The notes: a model not told the origin generated them from the letters alone. A stretch of DNA of 64,000 nt from Chromatiaceae bacterium (GCA_024235395.1 JACKMK010000003.1:186001-250000); one strand, 5' to 3'; positions 42,142 through 51,188 are shown, counted from the first letter of the stretch. Numbers and translations are program-made.

Positions 42142-43002
42142 ATGGGCCTGGACGACGATTGGGTCACGGAGATCTGTGAGGACGGCGGATCGGCGTTCGC
42201 GCTGCGGGCCGGTCGGAAGGTGTTCGAACAGCAGTCGGACTACCAGAAGGTCGAGGTATTCGAGACGGACACCTACGGCAAGCTGATGCTGATCGACGGT
42301 TGCACCATGGTCAGCACGCGCGACAACTTCCTGTATCACGAGATGATGAGTCATCCGGTACTGTACAGCCACCGCGCACCGCGGCGGGTCGCGATCATCG
42401 GCGGCGGCGACTGTGGCACCCTGCGCGAGGTGCTCAAACACCCCGAGGTCGAACACGCGGTGCAGATCGACATCGACGAGGTGGTGACCCGTGCGGCGGA
42501 ACTGCATTTCCCCGAGCTGTGCGCCTCCAACCAGGATCCGCGTGCGGAGTTGCTGTTCATCGATGGAATCCAATGGATGAAAGACGCGGCACCGGGGTCG
42601 CTTGACGTCATCATCGTCGACTCGACCGACCCGATCGGTCCCGGCGAGGTGTTGTTCAGCGCCGATTTTTACAGCGCCTGTCACCGCGCGCTCGACAGCG
42701 GCGGCCTGATCGTCCAGCAGAGCGAATCGCCGCTGATCCACATGCCGATACTCGAACGCATCTACCGCAGCCTGCGCACCGCGGGCTTCGTCGACGGCCG
42801 TACGCTGTTCTTCCCGCAGCCGATCTATCCGACCGGCTGGTGGTCGGCGACCATCGGCGCCAAAGACGAACCGTTGCAGGGTTTTCGCGACGCGGATGCC
42901 GCAGCACGGCCGTTCGATACCCAGTATTACAACGTCGACATCCACCGCGCGGCCTTCGCCGAGCCGGAGTTCTTCAGGCGCGCACGCACAACGTGGCGCT
43001 GA
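42142..43002 (+). CDS. speE: Spermidine synthase SpeE
   Basis: A 286-residue aminopropyltransferase that moves an aminopropyl group from decarboxylated S-adenosylmethionine to putrescine. Visible are YQKVEVFETDTYGKLMLIDG, the cofactor-binding RVAIIGGGDCGTLREVLKH, the catalytic-loop VIIVDSTDPIGPGEVLFSA and the substrate-side FFPQPIYPTGWWSATIG. GGAG lies seven bases ahead of the ATG at 42142. A longer frame continues upstream through speA but contains no conserved sequence. Divergent from speA. Confidence 0.95.
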   Translation: MGLDDDWVTEICEDGGSAFALRAGRKVFEQQSDYQKVEVFETDTYGKLMLIDGCTMVSTRDNFLYHEMMSHPVLYSHRAPRRVAIIGGGDCGTLREVLKHPEVEHAVQIDIDEVVTRAAELHFPELCASNQDPRAELLFIDGIQWMKDAAPGSLDVIIVDSTDPIGPGEVLFSADFYSACHRALDSGGLIVQQSESPLIHMPILERIYRSLRTAGFVDGRTLFFPQPIYPTGWWSATIGAKDEPLQGFRDADAAARPFDTQYYNVDIHRAAFAEPEFFRRARTTWR

Positions 43003-43213
43003 CGCCGGTCGCTGCACACCATTAAAGACCGATCACGCGGGGTCGATCTAGAGGCAAGCCCGGTTGACGACCGAGTTGCAGCGGAGACCCGCCGCACGAT
43101 CTGCCGGGGCGGGTGATGACGGTTTGCCAGCGGGCATCTCGACACCCTGTGCTACGCTTTCGAACGCATCGCGGACGCCGCCTCCGGACGCGTCCCGACA
43201 CCGGGAGTACCCC

Positions 43214-44026
43214 ATGCATCTGCCGCACAATATGCTGTATGCCCTGTTGGCCGGGCTGCTGTGTGCCGGATCGGTTGGCGCAGACCAGGCGGAAACGGCA
43301 GGTCGCGCGCTCGCCCAAGCCGTGTATGACGCCCCCAACGGCGACGACTTCGCGTCGCGCGCGATGATGACGCTGGTCGAAAAGGGTCGCGCGCCGCGCG
43401 AACGCGAAATGTACACGCTGGCGATCGACAAGGGCCCCGGCGAACGCTGGTCATTGACGCGCTTTACCAGCCCTGCGGACATCCAGGGCGTCGGCCTGCT
43501 GACCAAAGACTATCCCGGCGACAACAACGATCAGTGGCTCTATCTGCCGGCGCTGGATCGGGTACGGCGCGTCTCGTCGGCGCGCAAGGGCGGCCGATTC
43601 GTCGGATCTGATCTGTTCTTCGAAGACCTGCGTGACCGCGAAGTGTCCATGGACCGTCATCGCCTGGTCGGCGAAGAGCATCTCGGCAAGTTGTTGTGCA
43701 AGGTACTGGTCAGCGAACCGGTTGACCCGGACAACTCCGTCTATACCAAGCGGGTGAGTTGGGTACACCCGCAGACGCTGTTGGTGCTGCGCGCCGAGCT
43801 CTACCAGGCCCATTCCGACAAACCGATCAAGCGACTGACCGCAAAACGCATCAAGCGCATCCAGGGCTACTGGACCGTCATGGAGAGCCAGGTCGAGGAT
43901 CTGGAGAGCGGACATGTGACGCGGATCTCACAATCGGCGGTAAAATACGACCAGAAAATCCCGGATCGCCTGTTTTCCAGCCAATCCCTGTCCAACGACA
44001 GCGCTGAAATTCCCTACCGGCCGTAG
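43214..44026 (+). CDS. Outer-membrane lipoprotein-sorting-like (LolA-like) periplasmic protein
   Basis: A 270-residue exported protein. The signal peptide is about residues 1-23 (LYALLAGLLCAGSVGA). The mature part matches the LolA-like 'outer membrane lipoprotein-sorting' family that accompanies RND/MMPL exporters: MMTLVEKGRAPREREMYTLA, DQWLYLPALDRVRRVSSARK, GRFVGSDLFFEDLRDR and LVLRAELYQAHSDKPIKRL. It probably carries a lipid-like cargo through the periplasm for the transporter encoded two genes on. GGGAG precedes the ATG. It is the first of three genes, followed by the barrel protein after 39 bases. Confidence 0.83.
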   Translation: MHLPHNMLYALLAGLLCAGSVGADQAETAGRALAQAVYDAPNGDDFASRAMMTLVEKGRAPREREMYTLAIDKGPGERWSLTRFTSPADIQGVGLLTKDYPGDNNDQWLYLPALDRVRRVSSARKGGRFVGSDLFFEDLRDREVSMDRHRLVGEEHLGKLLCKVLVSEPVDPDNSVYTKRVSWVHPQTLLVLRAELYQAHSDKPIKRLTAKRIKRIQGYWTVMESQVEDLESGHVTRISQSAVKYDQKIPDRLFSSQSLSNDSAEIPYRP

Positions 44027-44065
44027 ACCGAGCGATCGACTTGCAATAACCAAGGGCCGCCGACC

Positions 44066-45568
44066 ATGCCAGATTTCCCGTCACGCTCGATCCACCTGCT
44101 GCCGCTGTTGTCCTGTATCGCGCTGAGCGGTGCATTCGCCGCCGACCCACAGATGGACGAGATCGTGATCGAGGTCGATGGGCTGCCCGGTGGCGCCGAC
44201 GAGATCCTGATCGAAGACACCACCGGCCAGACGCCCGCGGTCGACGAGATCGTCATCGACGCCGGCCCTGCGGACGCACCGGACGAGATCGTCATCGACA
44301 CCGGCCCTGCGGAAGCATCGCCCGCAGCATCCGCAGCCGTCGCCGACACTGCCCAGCCTGCGGCCAATGATTGGCCTGTCACGCTGCGCATCGAAGACGT
44401 GCGGGCCGAATACGGCGCGTTCACCGACGCAGACTCCGAAGCCGACAGCGCCCTGTACGGCAAGATCGAGGTGTCGGCCAACTGGCGTGCCAACCCGCAG
44501 TGGGAGCTACAGCTCGCTGCGCGCGCCGATGCCCACGACCAGCATGGTGACAATGATTTCTCGACGCTCGGTGCAGACTACGGCGAGAGCTATGTGCGCC
44601 TGCATGGCGAGCGTACCCGTCTGACGCTCGGGACCCAGACCGTCATCTGGGGACGTCTCGACGAGTTGCCGTTGGCCGACCGGGTGAGCACCGCCGACCT
44701 GACCCGCGGAGTGCTCGACGACCTCGCGGACCGGCGCCGCGCCAACCCGGTGCTGCGCGCTGAGACGCTGGTCGGCGGCGGCAAGCTCGACCTCGTCTGG
44801 CTGGTCGATTTCCGCGCCGCGGAGCTACCGGACAAAGACAGCGTCTGGTATCCGATCAACGGCACCACCGGACGGATTCTCGGCATCGATCCCGACGACC
44901 TCCCGCCGGCAGCGGTACAGGGTGCCCGGATCGATGCCCGCGCACCCGGTGGCGACGGCGGATTCGGCATGCGCTTCACGCGCACGCATTCGTTCGCGGA
45001 TATCGGCATGACACTCGCCAACACCCGCCAGTCGACGCCGTACTTCCGCGCCGCGGGACCGGGCAGGTTCGAGGCGGTGTACCCGCGCTCCTGGGCCTAC
45101 GGGCTCGACGCGGCGATCGACGCGGCGGGCGCGACCTGGCGCGTCGAGGCGCTGTACAGCAGCGACAACCCGGTGACGCGCAGCGACCTTTCCTATACCA
45201 CCACACCGGCCGTCGCCTGGGGTGGAGGCGTCGAATTCCACCCTGGCGACGGGGATACGCGGGTCAACCTGCAGTTGATGGGCATGCAGCTGATCGACGC
45301 CCCACGGATCCTCGATCGCGAGGAGATCTACAACGTCAACGGCGAGATCGACATTCCATTCGACCGGCAACGCTGGCGCGCAAGTCTGGACTTTTACGTC
45401 GGCCTCGACCAGAAGGACATCTACCTGAATCCGGAGATCGCATTCCTCGGTGCCGAGCCGCACGAGTTCTACCTGGCGGCGCACTATTTCGACGGCGACG
45501 ACCAGACGCTGAGCGGATTCCATGAGGACCACTCGTCGATCAACCTGGGTTGGCGGGCCAAGTTTTGA
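44066..45568 (+). CDS. Outer-membrane beta-barrel protein with N-terminal DEIVI repeats
   Basis: A 500-residue exported protein. The signal peptide is about residues 1-26. Residues 31-85 hold four copies of a DEIVI(E/D) motif. From about residue 102 onward alternating hydrophobic and aromatic strands form a probable barrel, with GTQTVIWGRLDELPLADRV resembling DUF1302-like porins, and the last residue is Phe (LGWRAKF), the usual outer-membrane insertion signal. Cargo is unknown. It lies between the LolA-like gene and the RND gene, and the three look like one export or lipid-trafficking unit. Confidence 0.82.
   Translation: MPDFPSRSIHLLPLLSCIALSGAFAADPQMDEIVIEVDGLPGGADEILIEDTTGQTPAVDEIVIDAGPADAPDEIVIDTGPAEASPAASAAVADTAQPAANDWPVTLRIEDVRAEYGAFTDADSEADSALYGKIEVSANWRANPQWELQLAARADAHDQHGDNDFSTLGADYGESYVRLHGERTRLTLGTQTVIWGRLDELPLADRVSTADLTRGVLDDLADRRRANPVLRAETLVGGGKLDLVWLVDFRAAELPDKDSVWYPINGTTGRILGIDPDDLPPAAVQGARIDARAPGGDGGFGMRFTRTHSFADIGMTLANTRQSTPYFRAAGPGRFEAVYPRSWAYGLDAAIDAAGATWRVEALYSSDNPVTRSDLSYTTTPAVAWGGGVEFHPGDGDTRVNLQLMGMQLIDAPRILDREEIYNVNGEIDIPFDRQRWRASLDFYVGLDQKDIYLNPEIAFLGAEPHEFYLAAHYFDGDDQTLSGFHEDHSSINLGWRAKF
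44156..44320 (+). repeat. In-frame DEIVI(E/D) repeat in the barrel protein
   Basis: Four copies begin at 44156, 44198, 44243 and 44282, encoding DEIVIE, DEILIE, DEIVID and DEIVID with Gly/Pro/Ala linkers. The last two (44243-44274 and 44282-44313) are identical at 31 of 32 bases with a 39-base period, a recent duplication. Confidence 0.85.
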
Positions 45569-45586
45569 CGCTCGCGGGTTTTCCGT

Positions 45587-48565
45587 GTGACTGAAGAAGC
45601 AACGCCCCGGCCGCCCCAGCTGGAAAACTCGCCGCGCGCCGCCGCGATCGTCCACGAGGGATTCTTCGTCTACGCGAACCCGGTATTCCTGGCGCGCGTG
45701 GGCTACAAGTCGCTCGACGAACTGCAGGCGATCCCGTTGCTCGACCTGGTCGAGGAACGCGATCACGAGCTTCTGCGCGAACACCTCGATGCGGCCAAGC
45801 GGGCCGCGGGAACCGACAAGGCGCCACCGCGAGCGCGCCTGGTGCTTCGACGCGCGGACGACCTGCCGCTGGTGGCCGAATGCACGGCATTCCGAACCCG
45901 TTATGCCGGCGAGGACTGCGTTCAGCTCAATCTCGTCACCGCGAAGGATTCGTCGCTGACCGGTCGCCTGCAGGCATTGCCCTGGCGCCACTATCTCAGC
46001 CTGCTTTTCCTGATCCTGTTCACCGTGCTGCCGTCCACGCTGTTGTTGAAACTCAACATCAACAATGCGCCGGAGGTGTATTTCCCGGACGACGAGCCGG
46101 CCGTGGTCATCGATCGTGAACTGCGCACACGCTTTCCGAATGACCAGGTGTTCGTATTGCTGTTCGAGGGCGTCGCGTTGTACTCGGACGGTTTTCTCAA
46201 CGCCTATGACGAACTCGGTCGCCGGTTGCTGAAGCTGGAACGTATCGACGACGTGGTCTCTGTCACCAACCAGGACCACATCAGCGGGACACAGGACGAC
46301 TTCATCGTGGAGCCGTTGATCGATATCTCGCGACTCGACGAAACGCGTCCGGCCGAACGCCTCGCCCGCGTGGTCGCGGATCACCTGAGCCGCGGCGCAT
46401 TGGCGGCGCTCGACGGCTCGGCGATCGCGATGGTGGCGATCCCGCACAAGGCCGACAACAGTGTCGAACGTCTCGCGCTCGAGGAACAGATCCTCGCCAC
46501 GGTCGACGAGGTAAAGCTCAGGGGATACCTGACCGCGGTGGCCGGCCAGATCCCGGTCGATGTCGCCGAGCTACGCTCCATGCTGCGCGACAACATGATC
46601 TTCATACCGGCTACCGTGACCGTCGGAATGCTATTGATCTGGTGGCTGTTCCGGCGCTGGCTCGCGGTGATGCTTGCCGGCGTCGCGATCGGCGTCGTGG
46701 TCAATTCCACGGTCGCCATCTATGTGTTGTTCGACCAGCCGTTCACGTTGGTATCGAGCATCATCCCTCCATTGCTCTCGGCATTGACCGTCGCCGCCCT
46801 GGTGCATCTGTTCAATGCGCTGCTGCACGCGTCCAAACGCGGCCTCAGTGGAACCGAACGCGTCACCCGCGCCGTATCCGAGGTCGATCGCCCGGCGCTG
46901 TTCGCTGCACTGACCACCGCCGGCGGTCTGGCATCGCTGGCCACCAGCCCGATCGTGCCGATCAGGATGTTCGGCCTGATCTCGGCGGCCGGCACACTGC
47001 TGGTCTACCTGGTGGTGTACCGGATCCTGCCCAACATCGTTGCACGCTGGGACAAACGTCACTGGGCGCACACACGCGGTGGTGCGCGACTGGTCGACCA
47101 GATCGTCGGCGCACTGTACCGCACCGGCATCCGACACCCGGTCCTGGTGACCGTGACCGTTCTGGCCGCGCTCGCCGCCGGCGCCCCGCAGATCGGCAAG
47201 GTCGTGGTCGAGACCAACCTGCAGGAGTTCTTCGACTTCGATCACCCAATCCGCCGGGACACCCGCTATATCGACGCCAAGCTGGTCGGCACCACCACGG
47301 TTTCGGTGCTGTTCGACAGCGACGGACGCGACGGGCTGAAGGACCCCGCGGCGTTGCGCACCATGCGCGACTTCCAGACCTGGGCGGAGGCCCAGCCCGA
47401 GGTGGACCGGAGTTTCGGCCTGCCGGATTTCGTCGAGGAGATGAACTGGGGCTTTCATGCCGAAGATCCGAACAAGCGCGTCCTGCCGGATGATGCGCGC
47501 CTGATCACGCAATACCTGTTGATCTATGACGGCGAGGACATCTACGACTTCGTCGATCGCGATTTTCAGCATTCGCACATCGTCCTGAATCTCAACGTGC
47601 ACAGCGCCAACGCGATTGCGCAGTTCCTCGAGCGCACGCGCACCTATCTCGGCGAGCACGTCACCGATCGCCTGCAGTGGGAGATCGCCGGAGACGGACG
47701 CCTGTTCGCCGACATGGAGGACCTGCTGGTATCTGGACAGGTGTACAGCCTGTGGGGTGCCTTGGTACTGATCTTCCTGTTCATGTTGTACTTCCTGCGA
47801 TCTTTCGGTGCCGCGTTGTTGTGTATGCTTCCGAACCTGTCGCCGATCTATCTGGTGTTCGTGGTCATGGGGATCACCGGTATCTGGTTGGACATGGCCA
47901 CCGCGATGATCGCCAGCGTCGCGATCGGCATCGCGGTCGACGATACGATCCACGTCTACCACGGCTTCAAGCGGCGCGTAGACGCCGGCATTTCGCCGGT
48001 CGTCGCATTGGCGCGCACCTACCGCAGTGCGGGCCGTGCAGTGGTGACGACGACGATCATTCTCAGTGCCCAGTTCATGATCCTGTTGTTGTCGGATTTC
48101 ATTCCGACCCGCAACTTCGGACTGTTGACGACGATCGGGCTGGTGAGTGCGCTGTTGTTCGACCTGCTGCTGCTGCCGGGGCTGCTGGTCATTTTCTTCG
48201 ACAAACGCAGCCGGCTGTCGACCCTGCTGGCGCGCTTGCGGCGTCGTCCGGCCCAGGCAGACGATGAGGGATCGCCGGACGATGCCGTGATCGACAAGGA
48301 CTACTGGACCGTGGAGCGCAAGCTTGCAGTGATCAAGGAGGCATTGGCGGGCCGGATGAGCGCGGCTACGGCAGCGCGCGAGTACGCGATACCGGAAGCC
48401 GTCATCGAACAATGGCTCGACGCGGCGGAACAGGGCATCGTCGATGCGCTGGCTGGAAAATCGCGTACGCTACCCGACGATCCCGCAAAGGTGCGCGCAC
48501 TCGCCCGGGCCTACAAGAAGCTGCAGGACGAAAACCGCGAACTCAAGGCGCAACGCGCCGACTGA
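45587..48565 (+). CDS. RND/MMPL-family exporter with N-terminal PAS domain and C-terminal HTH-like tail
   Basis: A 992-residue fusion. Residues 1-125 resemble a PAS domain (AAAIVHEGFFVYANPVFLAR, LLDLVEERDHELLREHL). Residues about 135-890 are an MMPL/RND permease with two sets of membrane helices and the sterol-sensing-like segments MLLIWWLFRRWLAVMLAG and ATAMIASVAIGIAVDDTIHV. Residues 901-992 look like a transposase-type helix-turn-helix (YWTVERKLAVIKEALAGRMS, ATAAREYAIPEAVIEQWL) plus a short coiled coil (KKLQDENRELKAQ). The start is a GTG at 45587 with a weak ribosome-binding site. It is the last gene of the three-gene export unit. The transporter call is firm; the roles of both end domains are inference. 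Confidence 0.87.
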   Translation: MTEEATPRPPQLENSPRAAAIVHEGFFVYANPVFLARVGYKSLDELQAIPLLDLVEERDHELLREHLDAAKRAAGTDKAPPRARLVLRRADDLPLVAECTAFRTRYAGEDCVQLNLVTAKDSSLTGRLQALPWRHYLSLLFLILFTVLPSTLLLKLNINNAPEVYFPDDEPAVVIDRELRTRFPNDQVFVLLFEGVALYSDGFLNAYDELGRRLLKLERIDDVVSVTNQDHISGTQDDFIVEPLIDISRLDETRPAERLARVVADHLSRGALAALDGSAIAMVAIPHKADNSVERLALEEQILATVDEVKLRGYLTAVAGQIPVDVAELRSMLRDNMIFIPATVTVGMLLIWWLFRRWLAVMLAGVAIGVVVNSTVAIYVLFDQPFTLVSSIIPPLLSALTVAALVHLFNALLHASKRGLSGTERVTRAVSEVDRPALFAALTTAGGLASLATSPIVPIRMFGLISAAGTLLVYLVVYRILPNIVARWDKRHWAHTRGGARLVDQIVGALYRTGIRHPVLVTVTVLAALAAGAPQIGKVVVETNLQEFFDFDHPIRRDTRYIDAKLVGTTTVSVLFDSDGRDGLKDPAALRTMRDFQTWAEAQPEVDRSFGLPDFVEEMNWGFHAEDPNKRVLPDDARLITQYLLIYDGEDIYDFVDRDFQHSHIVLNLNVHSANAIAQFLERTRTYLGEHVTDRLQWEIAGDGRLFADMEDLLVSGQVYSLWGALVLIFLFMLYFLRSFGAALLCMLPNLSPIYLVFVVMGITGIWLDMATAMIASVAIGIAVDDTIHVYHGFKRRVDAGISPVVALARTYRSAGRAVVTTTIILSAQFMILLLSDFIPTRNFGLLTTIGLVSALLFDLLLLPGLLVIFFDKRSRLSTLLARLRRRPAQADDEGSPDDAVIDKDYWTVERKLAVIKEALAGRMSAATAAREYAIPEAVIEQWLDAAEQGIVDALAGKSRTLPDDPAKVRALARAYKKLQDENRELKAQRAD

Positions 48566-49073
48566 CCGCAGGCTCACCCCGTCGTTGAAGGGTGACGAAA
48601 CTGTAGGCATGCGGGTTGCGCTCGTCTGCCGCGTGGGGCTCGCGCGCGATCTCGCGCCATTCACACGCGGGATATTCGGGAAAGTAGGTGTCGCCGGCAA
48701 CGCGTTCGTGGACCAGCGTCAGGTACATTCTCGACGCGATCGGCACGGCCTGGGTATACAGCTGGGCACCGCCGACCACCATCAGTTCGTCGGCGTCGCC
48801 TGCGACCGCAATCGCCTGCTCGAGCGAATGCACCACCAGGGCGCCTTGTGCCACGTAGTCGGGGTCCCGGGTCACGACGATATGCGTCCGATGCGGCAGC
48901 AGTCCCGGCAGCGATTCCCAGGTGCGCCGGCCCATCAGGATGGGCTTGCCGATCGTCAGACGCTTGAAGTGAGCCAGATCGGCCGGCAGCCGCCAAGGCA
49001 GCTGATTGTCGCGGCCAATCACGCGGTTCTCTGAGAGCGCCGCGATGATCGATAGATTGGGTAGAACAGACAT
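48543..49073 (-). CDS. folA: Dihydrofolate reductase
   Basis: A 176-residue enzyme reducing dihydrofolate to tetrahydrofolate with NADPH. Family signatures are LSIIAALSENRVIGRDNQLP, WRLPADLAHFKRLTIGKPIL, MGRRTWESLPGLLP and LMVVGGAQLYTQAVP. It is the last gene of a leftward lgt-thyA-small ORF-folA set, a common gammaproteobacterial order. Its 3' end overlaps the end of the convergent RND gene by 23 bases. Confidence 0.96.
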   Translation of the reverse strand: MSVLPNLSIIAALSENRVIGRDNQLPWRLPADLAHFKRLTIGKPILMGRRTWESLPGLLPHRTHIVVTRDPDYVAQGALVVHSLEQAIAVAGDADELMVVGGAQLYTQAVPIASRMYLTLVHERVAGDTYFPEYPACEWREIAREPHAADERNPHAYSFVTLQRRGEPAVSRRVAP

Positions 49074-49114
49074 CGGCCGATGGTATCAGCTAAGACACCG
49101 CGGCCGCGTTCAAA

Positions 49115-49141
49115 GGCCCGCCGCGCCCGGCACGGCGGGCC
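49115..49141 (-). terminator. GC-rich hairpin between the small acidic ORF and folA
   Basis: GGCCCGCCG (49115-49123) pairs exactly with CGGCGGGCC (49133-49141) over a nine-base loop. Read leftward it is followed only by TTTG, so it is a weak terminator or an mRNA-stabilising structure. Confidence 0.4.
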
Positions 49142-49153
49142 GAAGCCGAGAGG

Positions 49154-49291
49154 TTATTCCTCTTCGTCGTCGTCCGCGAACAGTTCCTCGTCGGCATCGA
49201 TCATCATCTCGATGATCGCTTCGACCTGATCGGGGGCCTCTTCCGACAGGGCCAGGAGCTCGCGGCCATCAACCTGCAATTCGCCACTCAT
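49154..49291 (-). CDS. Small highly acidic protein (45 aa)
   Basis: A 45-codon frame with 18 Asp/Glu, starting MSGELQVDGRELL and ending FADDDEEE. GAGGAT lies eight bases ahead of the ATG and a promoter-like pair sits further upstream. It has a helical centre (APDQVEAIIEMMIDADEEL) and an acidic tail, and no cysteine or membrane segment. I recognise no family. It sits between thyA and folA on the same strand, and its function is unknown. Confidence 0.6.
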   Translation of the reverse strand: MSGELQVDGRELLALSEEAPDQVEAIIEMMIDADEELFADDDEEE

Positions 49292-49325
49292 CGCCAGATC
49301 CTCTAAACAAGTATTTTGTTAACTA

Positions 49326-49355
49326 CTTATATACTGAATCTGTCCCAAAATACAA
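49326..49355 (-). promoter_or_regulatory. Putative promoter for the small acidic ORF (and folA)
   Basis: Read leftward, TTGTAT (complement of 49350-49355) and TATAAG (complement of 49326-49331) are 18 bases apart in an AT-rich island. The -10 matches five of six positions. The start codon is 35 bases downstream. Confidence 0.4.
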
Positions 49356-49416
49356 GTCGGTGGTGGCGAATGATTTGATCTGCGTCAGAAAAAATGCTGC
49401 ATTGCAACACGGCCCG

Positions 49417-50250
49417 TCAGACGGCGATCGGCGCCTTGATGTGAGGGTGACACTGGTAGTTCGACAGCGCGATGTCTTCGTAACGGAACGCGAACAGGTC
49501 CCGGATATCCGGATTCAGCGACAGGCTGGGCAGTTCGTAGGGCGTGCGACGCAGCTGCTCGTCGGCCTGCTCGAGGTGGTTGGTGTACAGGTGGGCGTCA
49601 CCGAGCGTGTGGATGAACTCGCCCAGTTCGAGCCCGCATACCTGCGCGATCATCATCGTCAACAGCGCATAGCTGGCGATATTGAAGGGGACACCGAGGA
49701 AGATGTCGGCGCTGCGCTGGTAGAGATGGCAGGACAGCCGCCCGTCGCAGACGTAAAACTGAAAGAACGCATGACAAGGCGCCAGCGCCATGCGGCCGGC
49801 CGCGACATTGTCCTGCGGCGAGATGTGCTCGTCAGGCAGGTCGGCCGGGTTCCAGGCACTCACGATCATACGCCGCGAATTCGGATTGACCCTGATCTGT
49901 TCGACCACCTGGCTGATCTGGTCGATGTGGCGACCGTCCGGGGTCGGCCAGGAACGCCATTGGTAGCCGTACACCGGACCGAGTTCACCCTGCCCGTCGG
50001 CCCACTCGTCCCAGATACGCACGCCGTGATCCTGCAGGTAGCGCACATTGGTGTCGCCCTGGAGAAACCACAGCAATTCGTAGACCACGGACTTGAGGTG
50101 GATCTTTTTCGTCGTCACCAGCGGAAACCCCTGGCGCAGGTCGAATCGCATCTGGTGTCCGAACAGCGACCAGGTACCGGTACCGGTGCGGTCGCCCTTG
50201 AAGTCGCCGAACTGGCGAACGCGATACAACAGGTCGAGATACTGTTTCAT
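49417..50250 (-). CDS. thyA: Thymidylate synthase
   Basis: A 277-residue enzyme methylating dUMP to dTMP with methylenetetrahydrofolate. The nucleophilic Cys is in MALAPCHAFFQFYV. Other signatures are GDRTGTGTWSLFGHQMRFDL, GFPLVTTKKIHLKSVVYELL, CHLYQRSADIFLGVPFNIAS and HTLGDAHLYTNHLEQ. It is slightly longer than the 264-residue E. coli enzyme. Its ATG overlaps the lgt stop (ATGA), so the two are translationally coupled. Confidence 0.97.
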   Translation of the reverse strand: MKQYLDLLYRVRQFGDFKGDRTGTGTWSLFGHQMRFDLRQGFPLVTTKKIHLKSVVYELLWFLQGDTNVRYLQDHGVRIWDEWADGQGELGPVYGYQWRSWPTPDGRHIDQISQVVEQIRVNPNSRRMIVSAWNPADLPDEHISPQDNVAAGRMALAPCHAFFQFYVCDGRLSCHLYQRSADIFLGVPFNIASYALLTMMIAQVCGLELGEFIHTLGDAHLYTNHLEQADEQLRRTPYELPSLSLNPDIRDLFAFRYEDIALSNYQCHPHIKAPIAV

Positions 50251-51083
50251 GCCCTACTCTGGGTCGCATAGGCGAGATAGATCAGGACGCCGCCGGCGAG
50301 CAGCATCGGCGCAGACAGCAGCTGACCCATGGTAACCCATCCGAATGCGAGGTAGCCGAGGTGCGCATCCGGCATACGCACGAACTCCACGAGGAATCGG
50401 AACAGGCCGTAACCGATCAGAAAAAGGCCGGACACCGCCATCGTAGGCCGCGGCCGGGCACTGAACCACCACAGGATCGCGAATAGGGCGATACCTTCGA
50501 GTGCCACCTCGTACAGCTGCGTGGGATGCAGCGGCGGCGACAGAAGACTGCCCGGTGCCAGCGCCAGCTTGTCCCAGCACAGACCCGGATGGCTGACACA
50601 GGGCACCTGCATCGCCCAGGGTACGTCGCTCGGCGCGCCCCACAGTTCGCCATTGATGAAGTTGCCGAGACGCCCGGTGAAAAGGCCCAGGGGCACCAGC
50701 GGTGCGATGAAATCGGTCAGCGAGAAAAACCGGCGTCCGATGCGGCGCGCGTACAAGGCCACTGCCAGCAGCACGCCCAGCAAACCGCCATGAAACGACA
50801 TCCCGCCTTCCCAGATGCGCAGGATCTGCAGCGGGTCGGCCAGCCAGTTGGAGAAGTCGTAGAACAGCGTGTAGCCGATGCGCCCGCCGAGGATGACTCC
50901 CAGTGCGGCATAGAACAGCAGGTCGTCGAACTGCGCGACATCGACCGGGGAATCGACACGACGCGCACGCCGCCGCCCCAGCCACCAGGCGGCGGCAAAA
51001 CCAACAAGGTACATGAGCCCGTACCAGCGGATCGCCACCGGTCCGAGCTGCAGTGCGACGGGATCGAAGTCCGGGTAAACCAT
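50247..51083 (-). CDS. lgt: Prolipoprotein diacylglyceryl transferase
   Basis: A 278-residue, seven-helix inner-membrane enzyme that attaches diacylglycerol to the lipobox Cys of prolipoproteins. Signatures are VAIRWYGLMYLVGFAAAWWL, GGRIGYTLFYDF, WEGGMSFHGGLLGVLLA and the Lgt motif GRLGNFINGELWG. The ATG at 51083 gives MVYPDFDPVALQLGPVAIRW, the usual N-terminus. First gene of the lgt-thyA set; divergent from the hypothetical gene at 51189. Confidence 0.96.
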   Translation of the reverse strand: MVYPDFDPVALQLGPVAIRWYGLMYLVGFAAAWWLGRRRARRVDSPVDVAQFDDLLFYAALGVILGGRIGYTLFYDFSNWLADPLQILRIWEGGMSFHGGLLGVLLAVALYARRIGRRFFSLTDFIAPLVPLGLFTGRLGNFINGELWGAPSDVPWAMQVPCVSHPGLCWDKLALAPGSLLSPPLHPTQLYEVALEGIALFAILWWFSARPRPTMAVSGLFLIGYGLFRFLVEFVRMPDAHLGYLAFGWVTMGQLLSAPMLLAGGVLIYLAYATQSRA

Positions 51084-51188
51084 GGCGCGCGAGTGTATCA
51101 GCTGGCGGGCTCGACAACCCGGGGCGTCACTTTCGTGGACAGCCTGCGGCACCCTGAGTAGGCTTGTCCGGCCGCTGAGGAGTTATGT

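Noticed and set aside
48287..48565. An inserted transposase fragment downstream of the RND gene
   Set aside because: It is in frame with the permease with no stop, start or inverted repeats, so it is treated as a domain of the same protein; insertion long ago is not excluded.
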